Shown here in pieces: positions 28,892 through 39,355 of a stretch of 64,000 nt of DNA. Every line of letters begins with the position of its first letter. Position 1 is the stretch's first letter. The notes under the pieces were generated by a model. The model was not told the DNA's origin. It was given only the letters and a program-made list of their open reading frames with translations, and did not search any database. Location of the stretch: contig QCGC01000004.1 in NCBI GenBank assembly GCA_003278225.1, forward strand, positions 24,588 through 88,587, given 5' to 3'. Made by a program: the position numbers and the translations under genes. Source of the stretch: Prochlorococcus sp. AG-363-P01. Its GTDB lineage: Bacteria > Cyanobacteriota > Cyanobacteriia > PCC-6307 > Cyanobiaceae.

Positions 28892-30091
28892 TTAAGAGGA
28901 AGAACAGGCAAATGAATTAGCTCTACTTTGCAATTCTTCTAAAGACTTTTCACAGCCATTAACTATTTCTTTACAACTAATACCATGAAGCTGAGCCATT
29001 AAAGCAAAAGCACCCGCACCAACGCCCTCCTTGATATAACCGTCTTCATAGTCCATTAACGGTTTATGCCTAGTTTGATCAAAGCGAAGGCCAGTTGAAA
29101 GACCCAAAAGCTCAACATTAAAGAAATCCTCTACAACATTTATCAATTTAACAAGAGCACTTTTTCGGTTATTTGCAGAGAATCCCTCCTCAACAAGCCA
29201 AGATGTTGTTCCTAAAACAACACCCTCAACAAAACTTTCTCTGGAAGATGCTTCCAACTCTGAAAGAGCCAATGCAAGGACTGCCAACATTTGACAACCA
29301 CCACCCAAAACAACTTGCTGTCCAGCTTTTCTTGCTCCTAATAAAAGTCCTACCGCAACTGGCTGAAATGGATCACCTACAGCCGCAAGTAACTCCTCCG
29401 CTGATGGCATCTTTCCTATTTTGGCTGCACGCAATCCACTCTCAACAAGCCTCTTTTTAATTGCAACGGGTGGATTAGCAACGCTTCCACTTATCAAATC
29501 TGAGACTGACATCCCCAACCCCATCAGTGCTGCCTGTGCAGTAGTTGTTCCGCCAGGAACACACTCTGCTATTAAAAGGGATTCCCTCGACTTTGAGCCC
29601 ATTAAAAACCCCTTTTTCAAGAGGTTTCTTACTCGTCTAGGGTCCATCGCCTTACCTGTACTTAAACAAGCGGCAGGTCCCAGCGATGGGGGTTCAAGAC
29701 AAATATGAGCAAATGGTGGCACTTGATAAAGCCCATTAGCTAAAACCAATGGCTTTAACCCAAGAAAGTTTGAAGCTACATAGCTAATCAAAGCAGGAGA
29801 AACTCCTCTCGAAAGTGGTGGTAAAGGCCAAGATCTTGAACCTAATGGTCCTTTCAAAAGAAGCTCAGCATCTGCCACAGCTGTATAACGACGAGCAGCT
29901 GATGAAGCCCCAGCTGCTGATATACCCTCCACTTCAGCAGTGCGAGAACCTGCTAAAACCAATAATGCACAACAATCCTTAAAATTATTCATCCATTTCT
30001 CAAACCATTGATTGATCCTTTTTTCATTTGCCCCTGATCCAAAGGCCTTGCAACCCTCAGGTAAATTCTTAAATAGATTCCTATTTCTCAA
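28892..30091 (-). CDS. cobT: CobT-like nicotinate-nucleotide phosphoribosyltransferase (TIGR00303 type)
   Basis: 399 residues, probably TTG start. The body carries LLVLAGSRTAEVEGISAAGA, AARRYTAVADAELLLKG, AECVPGGTTTAQAALMGLG and the glycine-rich VVLGGGCQMLAVLALAL, typical of the cyanobacterial/archaeal CobT group. It would activate the lower-ligand base for the cobamide nucleotide loop. Marine picocyanobacteria make pseudocobalamin, so adenine rather than dimethylbenzimidazole is the likely base; that is background knowledge, not visible here. Three bases after the DUF2232 gene. Confidence 0.82.
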   Translation of the reverse strand: MRNRNLFKNLPEGCKAFGSGANEKRINQWFEKWMNNFKDCCALLVLAGSRTAEVEGISAAGASSAARRYTAVADAELLLKGPLGSRSWPLPPLSRGVSPALISYVASNFLGLKPLVLANGLYQVPPFAHICLEPPSLGPAACLSTGKAMDPRRVRNLLKKGFLMGSKSRESLLIAECVPGGTTTAQAALMGLGMSVSDLISGSVANPPVAIKKRLVESGLRAAKIGKMPSAEELLAAVGDPFQPVAVGLLLGARKAGQQVVLGGGCQMLAVLALALSELEASSRESFVEGVVLGTTSWLVEEGFSANNRKSALVKLINVVEDFFNVELLGLSTGLRFDQTRHKPLMDYEDGYIKEGVGAGAFALMAQLHGISCKEIVNGCEKSLEELQSRANSFACSSS

Positions 30092-30094
30092 TTA

Positions 30095-30769
30095 TCAATG
30101 AGGATCAAGAACAACAAGACTACTTAGGAAGTTTGGAGGTTCAGGTATAGGTGCCTTCAATCGAGGAAAAATCCAAAATGCCAAGGCATGCAAAGTTAAA
30201 ACATAAATCATTTCTTGCAAAACAACTAAGGCAAAAGCTACCAATTGGATATGGCCAGTTTCAGGTACAAATTGAAGGCCAAATAATTCAACAGAACGCT
30301 CAATTAATGCTGCACCAGCTCGAGTAATTATTATCCAAAGATTTTCCCCAACCAAAATAGAAAGGATAAAAACTCTCACACAAAAACCACACACACCTAT
30401 AAAAACCCCACAAGTCCAACTAAACCACCAACTGAAGCCTCGTTCCCAGCTCCAACCAAGCAAAAAAGCCAAAAAGCCATAAGGGAAAAGGAACAAAGGC
30501 CCCCTGATGGGCCCCATAAGAATAGCTAAAAGAAGAACAGCAAGCAAAACACCTTCAAAACCTGAAGGAGAACCACGTCGAATTTGTAAAAGGGCAATTG
30601 GTAAAGGCAATGCAAGCCTAAAGAGAGATCCTCCTATAGGTAAATAATAAAGAGCCAGCCATATTAATGCAGAAAAGGCTGCTAAATAGGAAGATTCCAT
30701 CATCCTAAGGGCTTTGAGATAACTAATTGATTGCACTCTTTTTGATGTTTTTCTTTTTTGGAAACTCAT
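30095..30769 (-). CDS. DUF2232-like integral membrane protein
   Basis: 224 residues with about seven hydrophobic segments and a basic N-terminus (MSFQKRKTSKRVQS). LPLPIALLQIRRGSPSGFEG and the Trp/Phe-rich middle resemble DUF2232/YybS-type proteins. Such proteins sometimes look like substrate-specific parts of vitamin transporters. The neighbouring cobT-like gene (three bases away) makes a cobamide-related role possible, but this is inference from position. Function is not established. Confidence 0.7.
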   Translation of the reverse strand: MSFQKRKTSKRVQSISYLKALRMMESSYLAAFSALIWLALYYLPIGGSLFRLALPLPIALLQIRRGSPSGFEGVLLAVLLLAILMGPIRGPLFLFPYGFLAFLLGWSWERGFSWWFSWTCGVFIGVCGFCVRVFILSILVGENLWIIITRAGAALIERSVELFGLQFVPETGHIQLVAFALVVLQEMIYVLTLHALAFWIFPRLKAPIPEPPNFLSSLVVLDPH

Positions 30770-30776
30770 AACAAGA

Positions 30777-31238
30777 TCAACGCCTAAATTTCTGAGTCTG
30801 AGATTTTTTATTAGAAGAATGTTCGCTAATAATCTCTATCTTCTCCACTTCAAATGCCAAACCAGCTGTTCTCAATGCTTTAGTAACTCTTTCTGCAGGA
30901 GCAGAAGGGTTTGCCGCAGAAAGCTTTATTGTTATTCGATATGGTTGAGGATTATAATTAGAATTTTTTTTCTCATTTCTAAGCTCTTTTATTTTAGAAT
31001 TAGCTCTTATATTAGGATTAATCTGAACTACTTTACTAGGTTTATTTTGTATTAAATTATTATTTCTATTAATAGGCTTTTCCTGTGAATCATCACTCTG
31101 AGCTGGAGAGTCAAAGCTTTGAGAAAGATCCTGGCCAATTGGTGTATTTGAGCAAGACTGGAGAATTATCAAAAAAAATGAAATAAAGAATAATTCCGGT
31201 AATCTTGAAAATAATCTTTTTATCAAAATAAACATCAA
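30777..31238 (-). CDS. Small putative lipoprotein, unknown function
   Basis: 153 residues: a hydrophobic N-terminus ending in the lipobox-like ILQSC, then a Ser/Asn/Gln-rich disordered linker. A short folded-looking C-terminal segment follows ([37 protein letters not shown]). It overlaps the topA 3' end by four bases, so translation is coupled to topA, and precedes the DUF2232 gene by seven bases. No family recognised. Confidence 0.65.
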   Translation of the reverse strand: MMFILIKRLFSRLPELFFISFFLIILQSCSNTPIGQDLSQSFDSPAQSDDSQEKPINRNNNLIQNKPSKVVQINPNIRANSKIKELRNEKKNSNYNPQPYRITIKLSAANPSAPAERVTKALRTAGLAFEVEKIEIISEHSSNKKSQTQKFRR

Positions 31239-33976
31239 GCCTTTCCAGTTTTTATAACTTTCACTGCACTAGCTCTTAATCTACCAGACTTTGTTGTCGC
31301 ACGAGATTTACTAGATTTTGACTTTGAAGAAGTCTTCAATGAATTTTTTTTGTTTGAATTAGATGAAGCTTTTTGTGGTGACTTTGTTGATGTTTTGGCT
31401 TTAGTAGTTCGTCTACTTGATTTCTTACTTGCTAATTTTGCCGCTAATAATTCAACTGCCTCCTGAAGATCTATTTGTTCGGCTGTTTTCCCTTCTGGCA
31501 ATGATGCATTTACTTTTCCTTGCTTTACATATAAACCATAAGGACCATCATAAACTTGAATCTTTTCATCACTTCCCTTCGGGATTCCTAAATCTTTTAA
31601 TGCAGTCCTTCCGCCCCTCCCTCTTTTAGGCATTGCCAATAACTCAAGTGCCCTTTCTAACTCAACTTTTAGAACATCATCATCCCCCTTAAGTGAGCGA
31701 TAGTCTTTCTGGCCCTTCCCCTGATCCCAAACAACATAAGGTCCGAAACGACCTAATCCAGCCTGAACTCTGCCTCCAGTGGGATGTTCACCTAATAATC
31801 TTGGCAATCTAAGCAAGCCGAGAGCTTCTTCTAGTTTCAACTCTTCTGGTTTAACTCCCTTAGGCAAAGAAGCACGTTTTGGCTTAGGCGTCTCTTCACT
31901 AACTTGTCCCTTTTGCACATAAGGGCCAAACTTTCCAAAAAGAAGATATATCTCCTGATTGGTTTCTGGATCCTTTCCAAGAGATTCAGGGCCTTCTGTT
32001 TTTTGCTTCAAAATAAGTTCAACTTTTTCTTCATCCAATTCACCCGGCGTTATCTCCTGAGGGAGAGTGGCTTTGATTAATTCCTCTTGACCATCCTCTC
32101 CAACTTGCTTTGACTCAAGATATGCACCGAAGCGACCAATCCTGACAACACAAGGAAGTCCTTCTAAGTCAATAGTTCTTGATAAACCTGGGTCAATATC
32201 ATCCTCTCGCTCATGGACCTGCTTTTCAAGACCCAAATCACCCTTATAAAAACTCTCCAAGTATGGGATCCACTTCACTTTGCCTGTTGAAATCTCATCC
32301 AAAGTTGATTCCATCCTTGCCGTAAAGCCTGTATCAACTAAATCTGGGAAATGTTCTTCTAAAAGAGCTGTAACAGCAAACGCCGTAAAACTTGGAATCA
32401 ATGCATTCCCTTGCAGAGATGAATACCCACGATCAACAATGGTCCCAATGATGCTGGCATATGTAGAAGGCCTTCCGATACCCTCTTTCTCAAGCATTTT
32501 GACTAACGAAGCTTCGCTATAACGAGCTGGTGGTTGAGTCTGGTGTCCAATTGCCTCAACAGCCTTGGGCTTTGGAGAGTCTCCAACCGCTAAAAAAGGA
32601 AGTAAAACCTCCTGACCTTCTAAAGCAGCTTCAGGGTCATCACTACCCTCTACATAGGCCCGAAAGAAGCCTGGGAAATCAATTCGTTTACCATTAGCCC
32701 GAAAAACAGCATCTCCAGCCACTAAATCCACTGAAAGCATTGTTAAGCGGGCTTCAGCCATTTGACAGGCGACCGTGCGTTTCCAAATCAACTCGTATAG
32801 GGCAAGATCACGCCCATCAAGACCTGTTTCTTTAGGTGCTCTAAAACTTTCCCCAGCAGGCCTAATCGCTTCATGAGCCTCCTGAGCATTACGTGACTTT
32901 GTACTGAACTGCCGAGGACTCTTACTGAGATATTCAACTCCATAGCGAGTCTCAACACATCTTCTGGAAGCATCTATTGCCTGAGCTGATAAATGTACTG
33001 AATCAGTTCTCATATATGTAATAAACCCACGCTCATAAAGTCCCTGAGCACATCGCATTGTTTCTCTAGCCGAAAGCCTTAACTTCCTATTGGCCTCTTG
33101 TTGAAGAGTACTTGTAGTAAAAGGTGGAACAGGCTTTCTAACGGTAGGTTTTTCTTCAACATTGCTAATGTTCCATTCTGCTACACGCATCTTCTCGGCA
33201 AGATTACTCGCTTCTTTTTCACTAATAAGGCGAACATTCGCCCCAGTCTTTAATTGACCTGTTGATTCATCAAAATCATTACCGCTAGCTATTTTTTGGT
33301 CTAAAAGTTTGATAAGTCTTGCTTCAAAGTTGCTAGTACCTTGCTGAAGGTTAGCTTTCAAATCCCAATAACTTCCACTTCTGAATGCTCTTCGCGCACG
33401 TTCACGTTGAACTAATAACCTTACAGCTACTGACTGCACTCGACCGGCCGACAATCCCCAAGCAACCTTCTTCCACAAAAGAGGTGAGAGAGTATATCCA
33501 ACAAGGCGATCAAGAATTCTTCTCGTTTCCTGAGCGTGAACCAACTCCAAGTCCAAATCCCTTGTCTGATCAAGAGCCTTGGCAATCGCTTCTTTTGTAA
33601 TCTCATGAAAAACCATTCTTTTGACAGGAATTTTTGGTGCAAGCAATTGCATCAAATGCCAACTAATACTTTCCCCTTCACGGTCTTCATCAGTAGCCAG
33701 TAGCAATTGACTAGCCCCTTTCAAGGCAGCTTTTAATTCTCTAACAACCTTTTTTTTATCTTTTGGCACTACATATAAAGGTTCAAAATCAGCTGTTGTA
33801 TTGACCCCTAAATTTGCCCACTTCTGCCCTTTCTGAGCAGCAGGAATTTCACTTGCATTGTTAGGGAGATCCCGTACATGCCCCATAGAGGCCTGTACTT
33901 CGAAGTCCTTTGGCAGGAAACCCTTAATGGTTCTAGCCTTTGTAGGACTCTCAACGATTACCAGAGTGTGCGCCAT
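31235..33976 (-). CDS. topA: DNA topoisomerase I
   Basis: Type IA enzyme relaxing negative supercoils. Starting at the ATG at 33976 it is 913 residues. Toprim begins [20 protein letters not shown] and holds [12 protein letters not shown]. The active-site Tyr is in [13 protein letters not shown], and EAHEAIRPA and [12 protein letters not shown] follow. The C-terminus has repeated GRFGAYLES / [10 protein letters not shown] / [10 protein letters not shown] / [11 protein letters not shown] units instead of Cys zinc fingers, then a Lys/Ser/Thr-rich tail of about 70 residues. Head of a five-gene minus-strand run. Confidence 0.96.
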   Translation of the reverse strand: MAHTLVIVESPTKARTIKGFLPKDFEVQASMGHVRDLPNNASEIPAAQKGQKWANLGVNTTADFEPLYVVPKDKKKVVRELKAALKGASQLLLATDEDREGESISWHLMQLLAPKIPVKRMVFHEITKEAIAKALDQTRDLDLELVHAQETRRILDRLVGYTLSPLLWKKVAWGLSAGRVQSVAVRLLVQRERARRAFRSGSYWDLKANLQQGTSNFEARLIKLLDQKIASGNDFDESTGQLKTGANVRLISEKEASNLAEKMRVAEWNISNVEEKPTVRKPVPPFTTSTLQQEANRKLRLSARETMRCAQGLYERGFITYMRTDSVHLSAQAIDASRRCVETRYGVEYLSKSPRQFSTKSRNAQEAHEAIRPAGESFRAPKETGLDGRDLALYELIWKRTVACQMAEARLTMLSVDLVAGDAVFRANGKRIDFPGFFRAYVEGSDDPEAALEGQEVLLPFLAVGDSPKPKAVEAIGHQTQPPARYSEASLVKMLEKEGIGRPSTYASIIGTIVDRGYSSLQGNALIPSFTAFAVTALLEEHFPDLVDTGFTARMESTLDEISTGKVKWIPYLESFYKGDLGLEKQVHEREDDIDPGLSRTIDLEGLPCVVRIGRFGAYLESKQVGEDGQEELIKATLPQEITPGELDEEKVELILKQKTEGPESLGKDPETNQEIYLLFGKFGPYVQKGQVSEETPKPKRASLPKGVKPEELKLEEALGLLRLPRLLGEHPTGGRVQAGLGRFGPYVVWDQGKGQKDYRSLKGDDDVLKVELERALELLAMPKRGRGGRTALKDLGIPKGSDEKIQVYDGPYGLYVKQGKVNASLPEGKTAEQIDLQEAVELLAAKLASKKSSRRTTKAKTSTKSPQKASSNSNKKNSLKTSSKSKSSKSRATTKSGRLRASAVKVIKTGKA

Positions 33977-34149
33977 AGGCAATGAGCTTATACTTAAAAA
34001 GGTTATTACTATCTATCGCACTAAAGCGCGAGATGCATAGGTCGGCCTCAAAACAAGTGCCAAACTTTGAACACAACTAGAGTTGTTTAACTGGCCTAAA
34101 ACAGTTAAAAATGCCCGAAAAGGGTGCACTTCTGATATCAATCTAGTCA

Positions 34150-35682
34150 ATGGCCACACCGGAAAATCTGTTAAACCTTGCTTTAAATGCTGGAGCAGTA
34201 GCACCAGAAGGGATGGTACTGCTAGCAATGTTAGGCACCCTAATTGTTGACCTAGCTGGAGAAGAAAGCGCTGCAAAATGGTCACCACCAATTTGTTATT
34301 TCGGACTAGGTGGCGCCCTAGTACTCCTAGCAATGCAATGGAATGGGCCAATAGAACCATCCTTCTTAGGAGCGTTTTTAGCCGATAACCTTTCAATTGC
34401 TTTTAGAGCAGTAGTTGCTCTTTCCACTCTGATCTCCCTCCTGATTAGCTGGAGATATGCAGAGCAAAGTGGTAGTCCTGTAGGTGAATTTGCAGCAATT
34501 CTTCTAGCCGCAACATTAGGAGCAATGCTCCTATGTGGATCTACCGATCTTATTAGTGTTTTTGTTTCACTCGAAACCCTTTCCGTAGCCAGTTATCTAC
34601 TTGCTGGATACATGAAAAGAGATGCACGTAGTTCTGAAGCAGCACTTAAATATCTTCTCGTCGGATCTGCTGCTGCTGCGGTTTTCCTTTATGGTGCATC
34701 ACTTTTATATGGAATTAGTGGCAGTACCAGTCTTCAGGAAATTGGCATTGCTCTCTTAAACAGTCCAACCCCTTTAGCTGCATTATCCCTAGTTTTCATT
34801 CTGGCCACCGTAGCTTTCAAAATCGCAGCAGTCCCTTTTCATCAATGGACACCAGATGTTTATGAAGGTTCTCCCACGCCCGTTGTTGCATTCCTTTCAG
34901 TAGGTTCAAAAGCAGCTGGCTTTTGTCTTGCCGTAAGACTTTTAGTAGGTTGTTTTAGTGCTTTTGACACTCAGTGGAAATTGCTTTTTACTGTTCTTGC
35001 AATCCTGAGCATGACCCTTGGGAATGTTGTAGCACTGGCACAAACTTCCATGAAAAGGATGCTTGCCTATAGCTCTATTGGACAAGCAGGGTTTGTGATG
35101 ATTGGTCTGGTTTGTGGAACTGAGGATGGATTCGCTGCAATGGTTTTGTATATGGCGGCCTACCTATTTATGAATCTAGGTGCATTCGCTTGCATCATTT
35201 TATTTTCACTTAGAACAGGCAGTGACAAAATCTCTGACTATGCAGGCCTCTATCAAAAAGATCCATTAATAACTCTTGGTCTAAGCCTTTGTCTTCTATC
35301 TCTTGGAGGCATTCCTCCAATGCTTGGATTCTTTGGAAAAATTTATCTATTCTTCGCAGGCTGGGCTGACAAACAGTACCTTCTTGTTGTTGTAGGCCTA
35401 GTCACTTCAGTGATATCAATTTATTACTACATCTCTGTAATTAAAATGATGGTCGTAAAAGAGCCTCATGAAGCTTCTGAAGTAGTAAAGAGCTATCCAA
35501 TCATCCAATGGAAAACCATTGGGCTACCACCAATTCGTATAGCTTTAGTTTCATGTGTTTTTATTACTGCAATAGGTGGTATTTTTTCTAATCCCCTATT
35601 TCAATGGGCCAGTAGTACTGTTGCAGGGACACCCCTGCTTCAAGAGGCAATAGCACTAGGAGGTCAACGAGCACTTGGATAA
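34150..35682 (+). CDS. ndhB: NAD(P)H-quinone oxidoreductase subunit 2 (NdhB)
   Basis: Proton-pumping membrane subunit of the photosynthetic NDH-1 complex. 510 residues and about 13-14 spans. The start [21 protein letters not shown], the [19 protein letters not shown] loop, [20 protein letters not shown] (key Lys/His region), and [20 protein letters not shown] are typical. Serves cyclic electron flow and respiration. Overlaps the next ABC ATPase gene by eight bases. Confidence 0.96.
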   Translation: MATPENLLNLALNAGAVAPEGMVLLAMLGTLIVDLAGEESAAKWSPPICYFGLGGALVLLAMQWNGPIEPSFLGAFLADNLSIAFRAVVALSTLISLLISWRYAEQSGSPVGEFAAILLAATLGAMLLCGSTDLISVFVSLETLSVASYLLAGYMKRDARSSEAALKYLLVGSAAAAVFLYGASLLYGISGSTSLQEIGIALLNSPTPLAALSLVFILATVAFKIAAVPFHQWTPDVYEGSPTPVVAFLSVGSKAAGFCLAVRLLVGCFSAFDTQWKLLFTVLAILSMTLGNVVALAQTSMKRMLAYSSIGQAGFVMIGLVCGTEDGFAAMVLYMAAYLFMNLGAFACIILFSLRTGSDKISDYAGLYQKDPLITLGLSLCLLSLGGIPPMLGFFGKIYLFFAGWADKQYLLVVVGLVTSVISIYYYISVIKMMVVKEPHEASEVVKSYPIIQWKTIGLPPIRIALVSCVFITAIGGIFSNPLFQWASSTVAGTPLLQEAIALGGQRALG

Positions 35683-36379
35683 ACAAAACACAAAAACAGT
35701 CGCCAAACTCACGAATGTAAGCAAACATTATGGAGAAGGTTCTTTACTAGTAAAAGCTCTAGACCAACTAAATCTTGAAGTACAAAAAGGAGACTATCTT
35801 GCAGTAATGGGTGCAAGTGGTTCTGGTAAAAGTACCGCTATGAATATTCTGGGTTGTTTAGACAGGCCCACATACGGGAGTTATGAGCTAAATGGTCATT
35901 CAGTTGAAAAACTTGATGATGATGCCCTCGCAAATCTTCGCAATCAAGAGTTGGGTTTTGTTTTTCAGCAATTTAATTTATTGGCAGAAGCAACTGCATT
36001 GGAAAATGTAATTCTGCCAATGATCTATGCAGGGGTTCCTGCCTCAATTAGGCTAGAGAGGGCGGAGTTGGCTTTACAAAAAGTAGGCCTAGAAGAAAGA
36101 AGACATAATCGGCCCAATCAACTTTCAGGTGGTCAACAACAAAGAGTTGCAATTGCTAGAGCAATCATTAATCAACCTTCTTTATTACTTGCAGATGAAC
36201 CTACAGGTGCCCTTGATTCACAAACCACCAAAGATGTGCTTCATCTTTTTGATGAGCTTCATTCTCAAGGAATTACAATTGTTCTAGTAACCCATGAAGA
36301 TGAAGTTGCAGCAAGAGCAGGTAAAATTGCTTATTTCAATGACGGTAAGGTAATGAGACTCAAAGAAAAAAGCCAATAA
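35675..36379 (+). CDS. ABC transporter ATP-binding protein, MacB/LolD-like, orphan
   Basis: 234 residues with Walker [11 protein letters not shown]-loop FVFQQFNLL, signature [13 protein letters not shown], Walker [12 protein letters not shown] and H-loop VTHEDE. The pattern fits MacB/LolD/DevA export ATPases. The start is TTG at 35675 with a perfect AGGAGG at 35658-35663, inside the end of ndhB. No permease lies beside it, so it must pair with a distant partner. Substrate unknown. Confidence 0.88.
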   Translation: MDKQNTKTVAKLTNVSKHYGEGSLLVKALDQLNLEVQKGDYLAVMGASGSGKSTAMNILGCLDRPTYGSYELNGHSVEKLDDDALANLRNQELGFVFQQFNLLAEATALENVILPMIYAGVPASIRLERAELALQKVGLEERRHNRPNQLSGGQQQRVAIARAIINQPSLLLADEPTGALDSQTTKDVLHLFDELHSQGITIVLVTHEDEVAARAGKIAYFNDGKVMRLKEKSQ

Positions 36380-36387
36380 TCAAGAAT

Positions 36388-37149
36388 TTATTGCCAACGA
36401 TGCCAACTAATCTTTTTAGACCCTTTTCTTAAAATCAAAGCACCTTCGATATTTACCCCTTCTATCTCTAAAAAGTCACCAGTTTGAGGATCTTTAACTT
36501 CCTTTGCCCAAAGGAGTTTTTCGGCTTCCGCACAAACCAACTCTCCCTTGCTTAATAATTGAAAAGTATCTTCAAAAGCTAAAAGGACTTCTGCTGCCCA
36601 TTGATCTATACAGCAATTCGAGGGCCTAAGAATATCTGCAAGTGAAATAGCTCCTTTTGGGACTCGATTACAAACATTCAGACCCAGGCCAACTCTTCCC
36701 AGCCTCAAAGCTTCACCTCTATGAACAAGTCTCGGCAACAAACCAGCTAATTTCTTTTCTCCAATCATTAAATCATTCGGCCATTTAATGCGTACAGGAA
36801 CAAAATATTTTTCAAGTCTATGAGCTAACGCAACAGCAACTGACAATCCAAATAAACCAGAAGTCCTTTTGATGCCATCCAAAGGAAAGGCTGCACTTAC
36901 CCACACCCCACCTTGAGGTGCTTCCCAAACTCTTCCTTGCTGGCCAATTCCATGGTTTTGACGAGCAGCGATAATCGCCCTTTTAGGATTAACTGGAAAA
37001 GGACTTTGTTTAAGCCAATTCGAAAGCTCTATTTCAGTACTTGCACATACAGGTTTCCATCGCAATTTCCAATAACTTTTAGTAAAGGATTGAGATCGCA
37101 ATTTTTGTGCAATTGCTCCAGCACCAGTAGATGTCTTAACTATTCGCAT
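36388..37149 (-). CDS. birA: Biotin-[acetyl-CoA-carboxylase] ligase
   Basis: Attaches biotin to the BCCP subunit of acetyl-CoA carboxylase. 253 residues with no N-terminal HTH, so no repressor role is expected. Motifs include AARQNHGIGQQGRVWEAPQG (biotin/ATP loop, a variant of GRGRxGRxW), IKWPNDLMIGEKKLAGLLPR, and LGRVGLGLNVC. Overlaps the upstream aminotransferase gene by 14 bases, pointing to a two-gene unit. Confidence 0.9.
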   Translation of the reverse strand: MRIVKTSTGAGAIAQKLRSQSFTKSYWKLRWKPVCASTEIELSNWLKQSPFPVNPKRAIIAARQNHGIGQQGRVWEAPQGGVWVSAAFPLDGIKRTSGLFGLSVAVALAHRLEKYFVPVRIKWPNDLMIGEKKLAGLLPRLVHRGEALRLGRVGLGLNVCNRVPKGAISLADILRPSNCCIDQWAAEVLLAFEDTFQLLSKGELVCAEAEKLLWAKEVKDPQTGDFLEIEGVNIEGALILRKGSKKISWHRWQ

Positions 37150-38332
37150 GCCACCAAGGTCCTATTCGAGAAACTGCTTCTTCCAACTCATCAACTGGCC
37201 GTACTAAAGCAAGTCGCAACCAATTTGCTCCCCCCATTCCAAACCCTGAACCTGGAGTCAAAGCAACACCTGTACTCTCCAATAGGTCTGCCACAAATAA
37301 TTCATCCCCCAAACCCTTGTCTCTTGCCCAATTAGGTAATGGCATCCAAAGATACATTGCCATTGAAGGGATTGGAACATTCCATCCCAAATTCCTAAGA
37401 GCTGCTGTTGTCCTATCCCTTCTTTCTCTATAGACCCCTTGTATATGACTTAGCCAATCGTTAGAACAAGTTAAGGCTTGAATTGCACCCTTCTGTAACG
37501 CTAAAGATTGATTGAAATCCACAATACTTTTGACCATTCTCAATGAGCTAATTATTTCTTTAGCACCAATAGCAAAAGCAAGCCTAAATCCTCCTAAGCA
37601 CCAAGCCTTAGAGAAGGAAAAAAACTCTATTCCCCATTCTCTCCATCCATCGCATCTCAATAAAGAAGGTGAATCGCCCTGAAGAGAGAGGTCCAAGTAA
37701 GGATTATCATGTGCAATTACGATCTGATGTTTGACACCAGAACGCATTGCATTATCTAACCAGCTCTGATCTCCAACCTGTGCTGTGGGATTGTGTGGAA
37801 AGCCAAAAATTATTATTTTCAATTGATCAAGTTGACTATCTGAAAGAGTTTCAAAACGTGGCTGCCAACCCTGATCTTCTTTCAATAACAATCTTTCTAT
37901 ATGTGCATCAGCAAGAACTAGTCCTCCTTGATGGGATGGATAAGATGGATCAAGAATCAACCCAGTATCCCCTCGATCCATTACTGCAAGAGGTAGGTGA
38001 GCAGTCCCTTCTTGAGATCCAATTAACAGCAATACTTCATCATCTGGGTCAACATTTACACCAAGACGCCTTTCCGCCCAAGTTGTTACAGACTCTCTAA
38101 AAAGTCTTGTTGCTGAATGTAAACAGTAAGCAGAACTTTCTTGTTGATTTAAAGCGTTTCTTATCGCCTTTAAAATTATTTCTGGAGGGAGCAAATCAGT
38201 AGATCCTAAAGATAAATCTATCAAAGGGAATGATTCCTTAGAGGAACTAGCTAATCCATATAATCTTTTTCGAGTATCATTTCGATGAAAAATATTTGAA
38301 TCTAATTGCTTAATTCTTTTTGAAATTGTCAT
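37136..38332 (-). CDS. Class I/II aminotransferase (PLP-dependent)
   Basis: 398 residues of fold-type I. IDLSLGSTDLLPPEIILKAI at the start, IIFGFPHNPTAQVGD, VIAHDNPYLDLS (Asp contacting the PLP ring nitrogen), and FFSFSKAWCLGGFRLAFAIG with the Schiff-base Lys. The C-terminus carries the substrate-carboxylate Arg in WLRLALVRPVDELEEAV. Related to aspartate or LL-diaminopimelate aminotransferases, but substrate cannot be fixed from sequence alone. Confidence 0.85.
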   Translation of the reverse strand: MTISKRIKQLDSNIFHRNDTRKRLYGLASSSKESFPLIDLSLGSTDLLPPEIILKAIRNALNQQESSAYCLHSATRLFRESVTTWAERRLGVNVDPDDEVLLLIGSQEGTAHLPLAVMDRGDTGLILDPSYPSHQGGLVLADAHIERLLLKEDQGWQPRFETLSDSQLDQLKIIIFGFPHNPTAQVGDQSWLDNAMRSGVKHQIVIAHDNPYLDLSLQGDSPSLLRCDGWREWGIEFFSFSKAWCLGGFRLAFAIGAKEIISSLRMVKSIVDFNQSLALQKGAIQALTCSNDWLSHIQGVYRERRDRTTAALRNLGWNVPIPSMAMYLWMPLPNWARDKGLGDELFVADLLESTGVALTPGSGFGMGGANWLRLALVRPVDELEEAVSRIGPWWHANS

Positions 38333-38484
38333 AAACTAAGTGCCTGATTTAATAGAAGAAGATAATTAGGAAATTTATAAAAAGAATTAGACAATACTCA
38401 GATAATCTCTCTAAATAAAGTCAAAACCTTCTTCATTCTATAAACCTGATAAAATTGCTAATAAGTAAGAAAGTAAATATGTGG

Positions 38485-39288
38485 TCAATTTTTTTCAATA
38501 GAACGTTTGAGCGCCTCTAAATCAGACTCAACCTCGGCGACCTCTACTTCCTGAATCTCATCTCGCAATCCAATTTCTTTTTCTACTGAAAAAGAAGGCT
38601 CCCCAGAAGGCAATGCAACGGCCTCAGCACCACCTTGAAGTTTTTGGCGCAGGGCATTCAATTCATCATCTAAATCATCGCCACCTTCAAGAGCTGCAAA
38701 TTTACTCTCCAAGTCTGTTCCAGCGATCTCAGCCGCAGCCTGTCCAGATGCCTCAAGAGCCTCTACCTTGTCTTCCATCCTTTCAAAAGCTGCCATAGCA
38801 GAATTCGAGCCCATATTCCCAACCGCGCTTTGAAGTTGCTGCTGAGCCTTGGCTGCTTGAGCCCTCGCCTTTAGCATGTCCTTTTTGGTTTTAGCCTCTG
38901 CAATCTTTCCTTCAAGCTTCAAGAGACTTCGTTTAAGCATCTCCACTTGCCCACTCTGAGCCTGGAGTTGATTATCAAGTCCGGAAAAAGATTCCTGAAA
39001 AGCCTTACGGCGAGTAAGAGCCTCCCTGGCTAAGTCCTCTTCACCTTTCTGAAGTGCCAACTCTGCACGCTCATACCAAGTTCTTGATTGCAATTGAGCT
39101 TGATCTGCCTGACTTTTCAATCTTTTCTGACTTGATATAGCCATTGCAACCGCTTGGCGTAATTTGACCAAGTCAGACTGCATATCAGCAACTGACTGTT
39201 CTAGGATCTTGACTGGATCCTCAGCCTTACTAACAAGATCATTGAGATTGGCACGGAGTAATCTGCTTAGCCTGTCAAAGAATCCCAT
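38485..39288 (-). CDS. vipp1: PspA/Vipp1 (IM30) membrane-remodelling protein
   Basis: ESCRT-III-like protein needed for thylakoid maintenance. The open frame reaches 39372, but MGFFDRLSRLLRANLNDLVS at 39288 is the conserved start, giving 267 residues. The whole chain is a long coiled coil ([41 protein letters not shown]), then the A-x-x-x-F-RMEDKV segment. The C-terminal extension after about residue 215 distinguishes Vipp1 from PspA. Divergent from the DciA-like gene, sharing a 67-base promoter region. Confidence 0.92.
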   Translation of the reverse strand: MGFFDRLSRLLRANLNDLVSKAEDPVKILEQSVADMQSDLVKLRQAVAMAISSQKRLKSQADQAQLQSRTWYERAELALQKGEEDLAREALTRRKAFQESFSGLDNQLQAQSGQVEMLKRSLLKLEGKIAEAKTKKDMLKARAQAAKAQQQLQSAVGNMGSNSAMAAFERMEDKVEALEASGQAAAEIAGTDLESKFAALEGGDDLDDELNALRQKLQGGAEAVALPSGEPSFSVEKEIGLRDEIQEVEVAEVESDLEALKRSIEKN

Positions 39289-39355
39289 TGAGACATTAGG
39301 TAAGACATATTGGAGGCTAGCGAGCTCAAGGAATTCCTCCACATAGAGTGATGAG

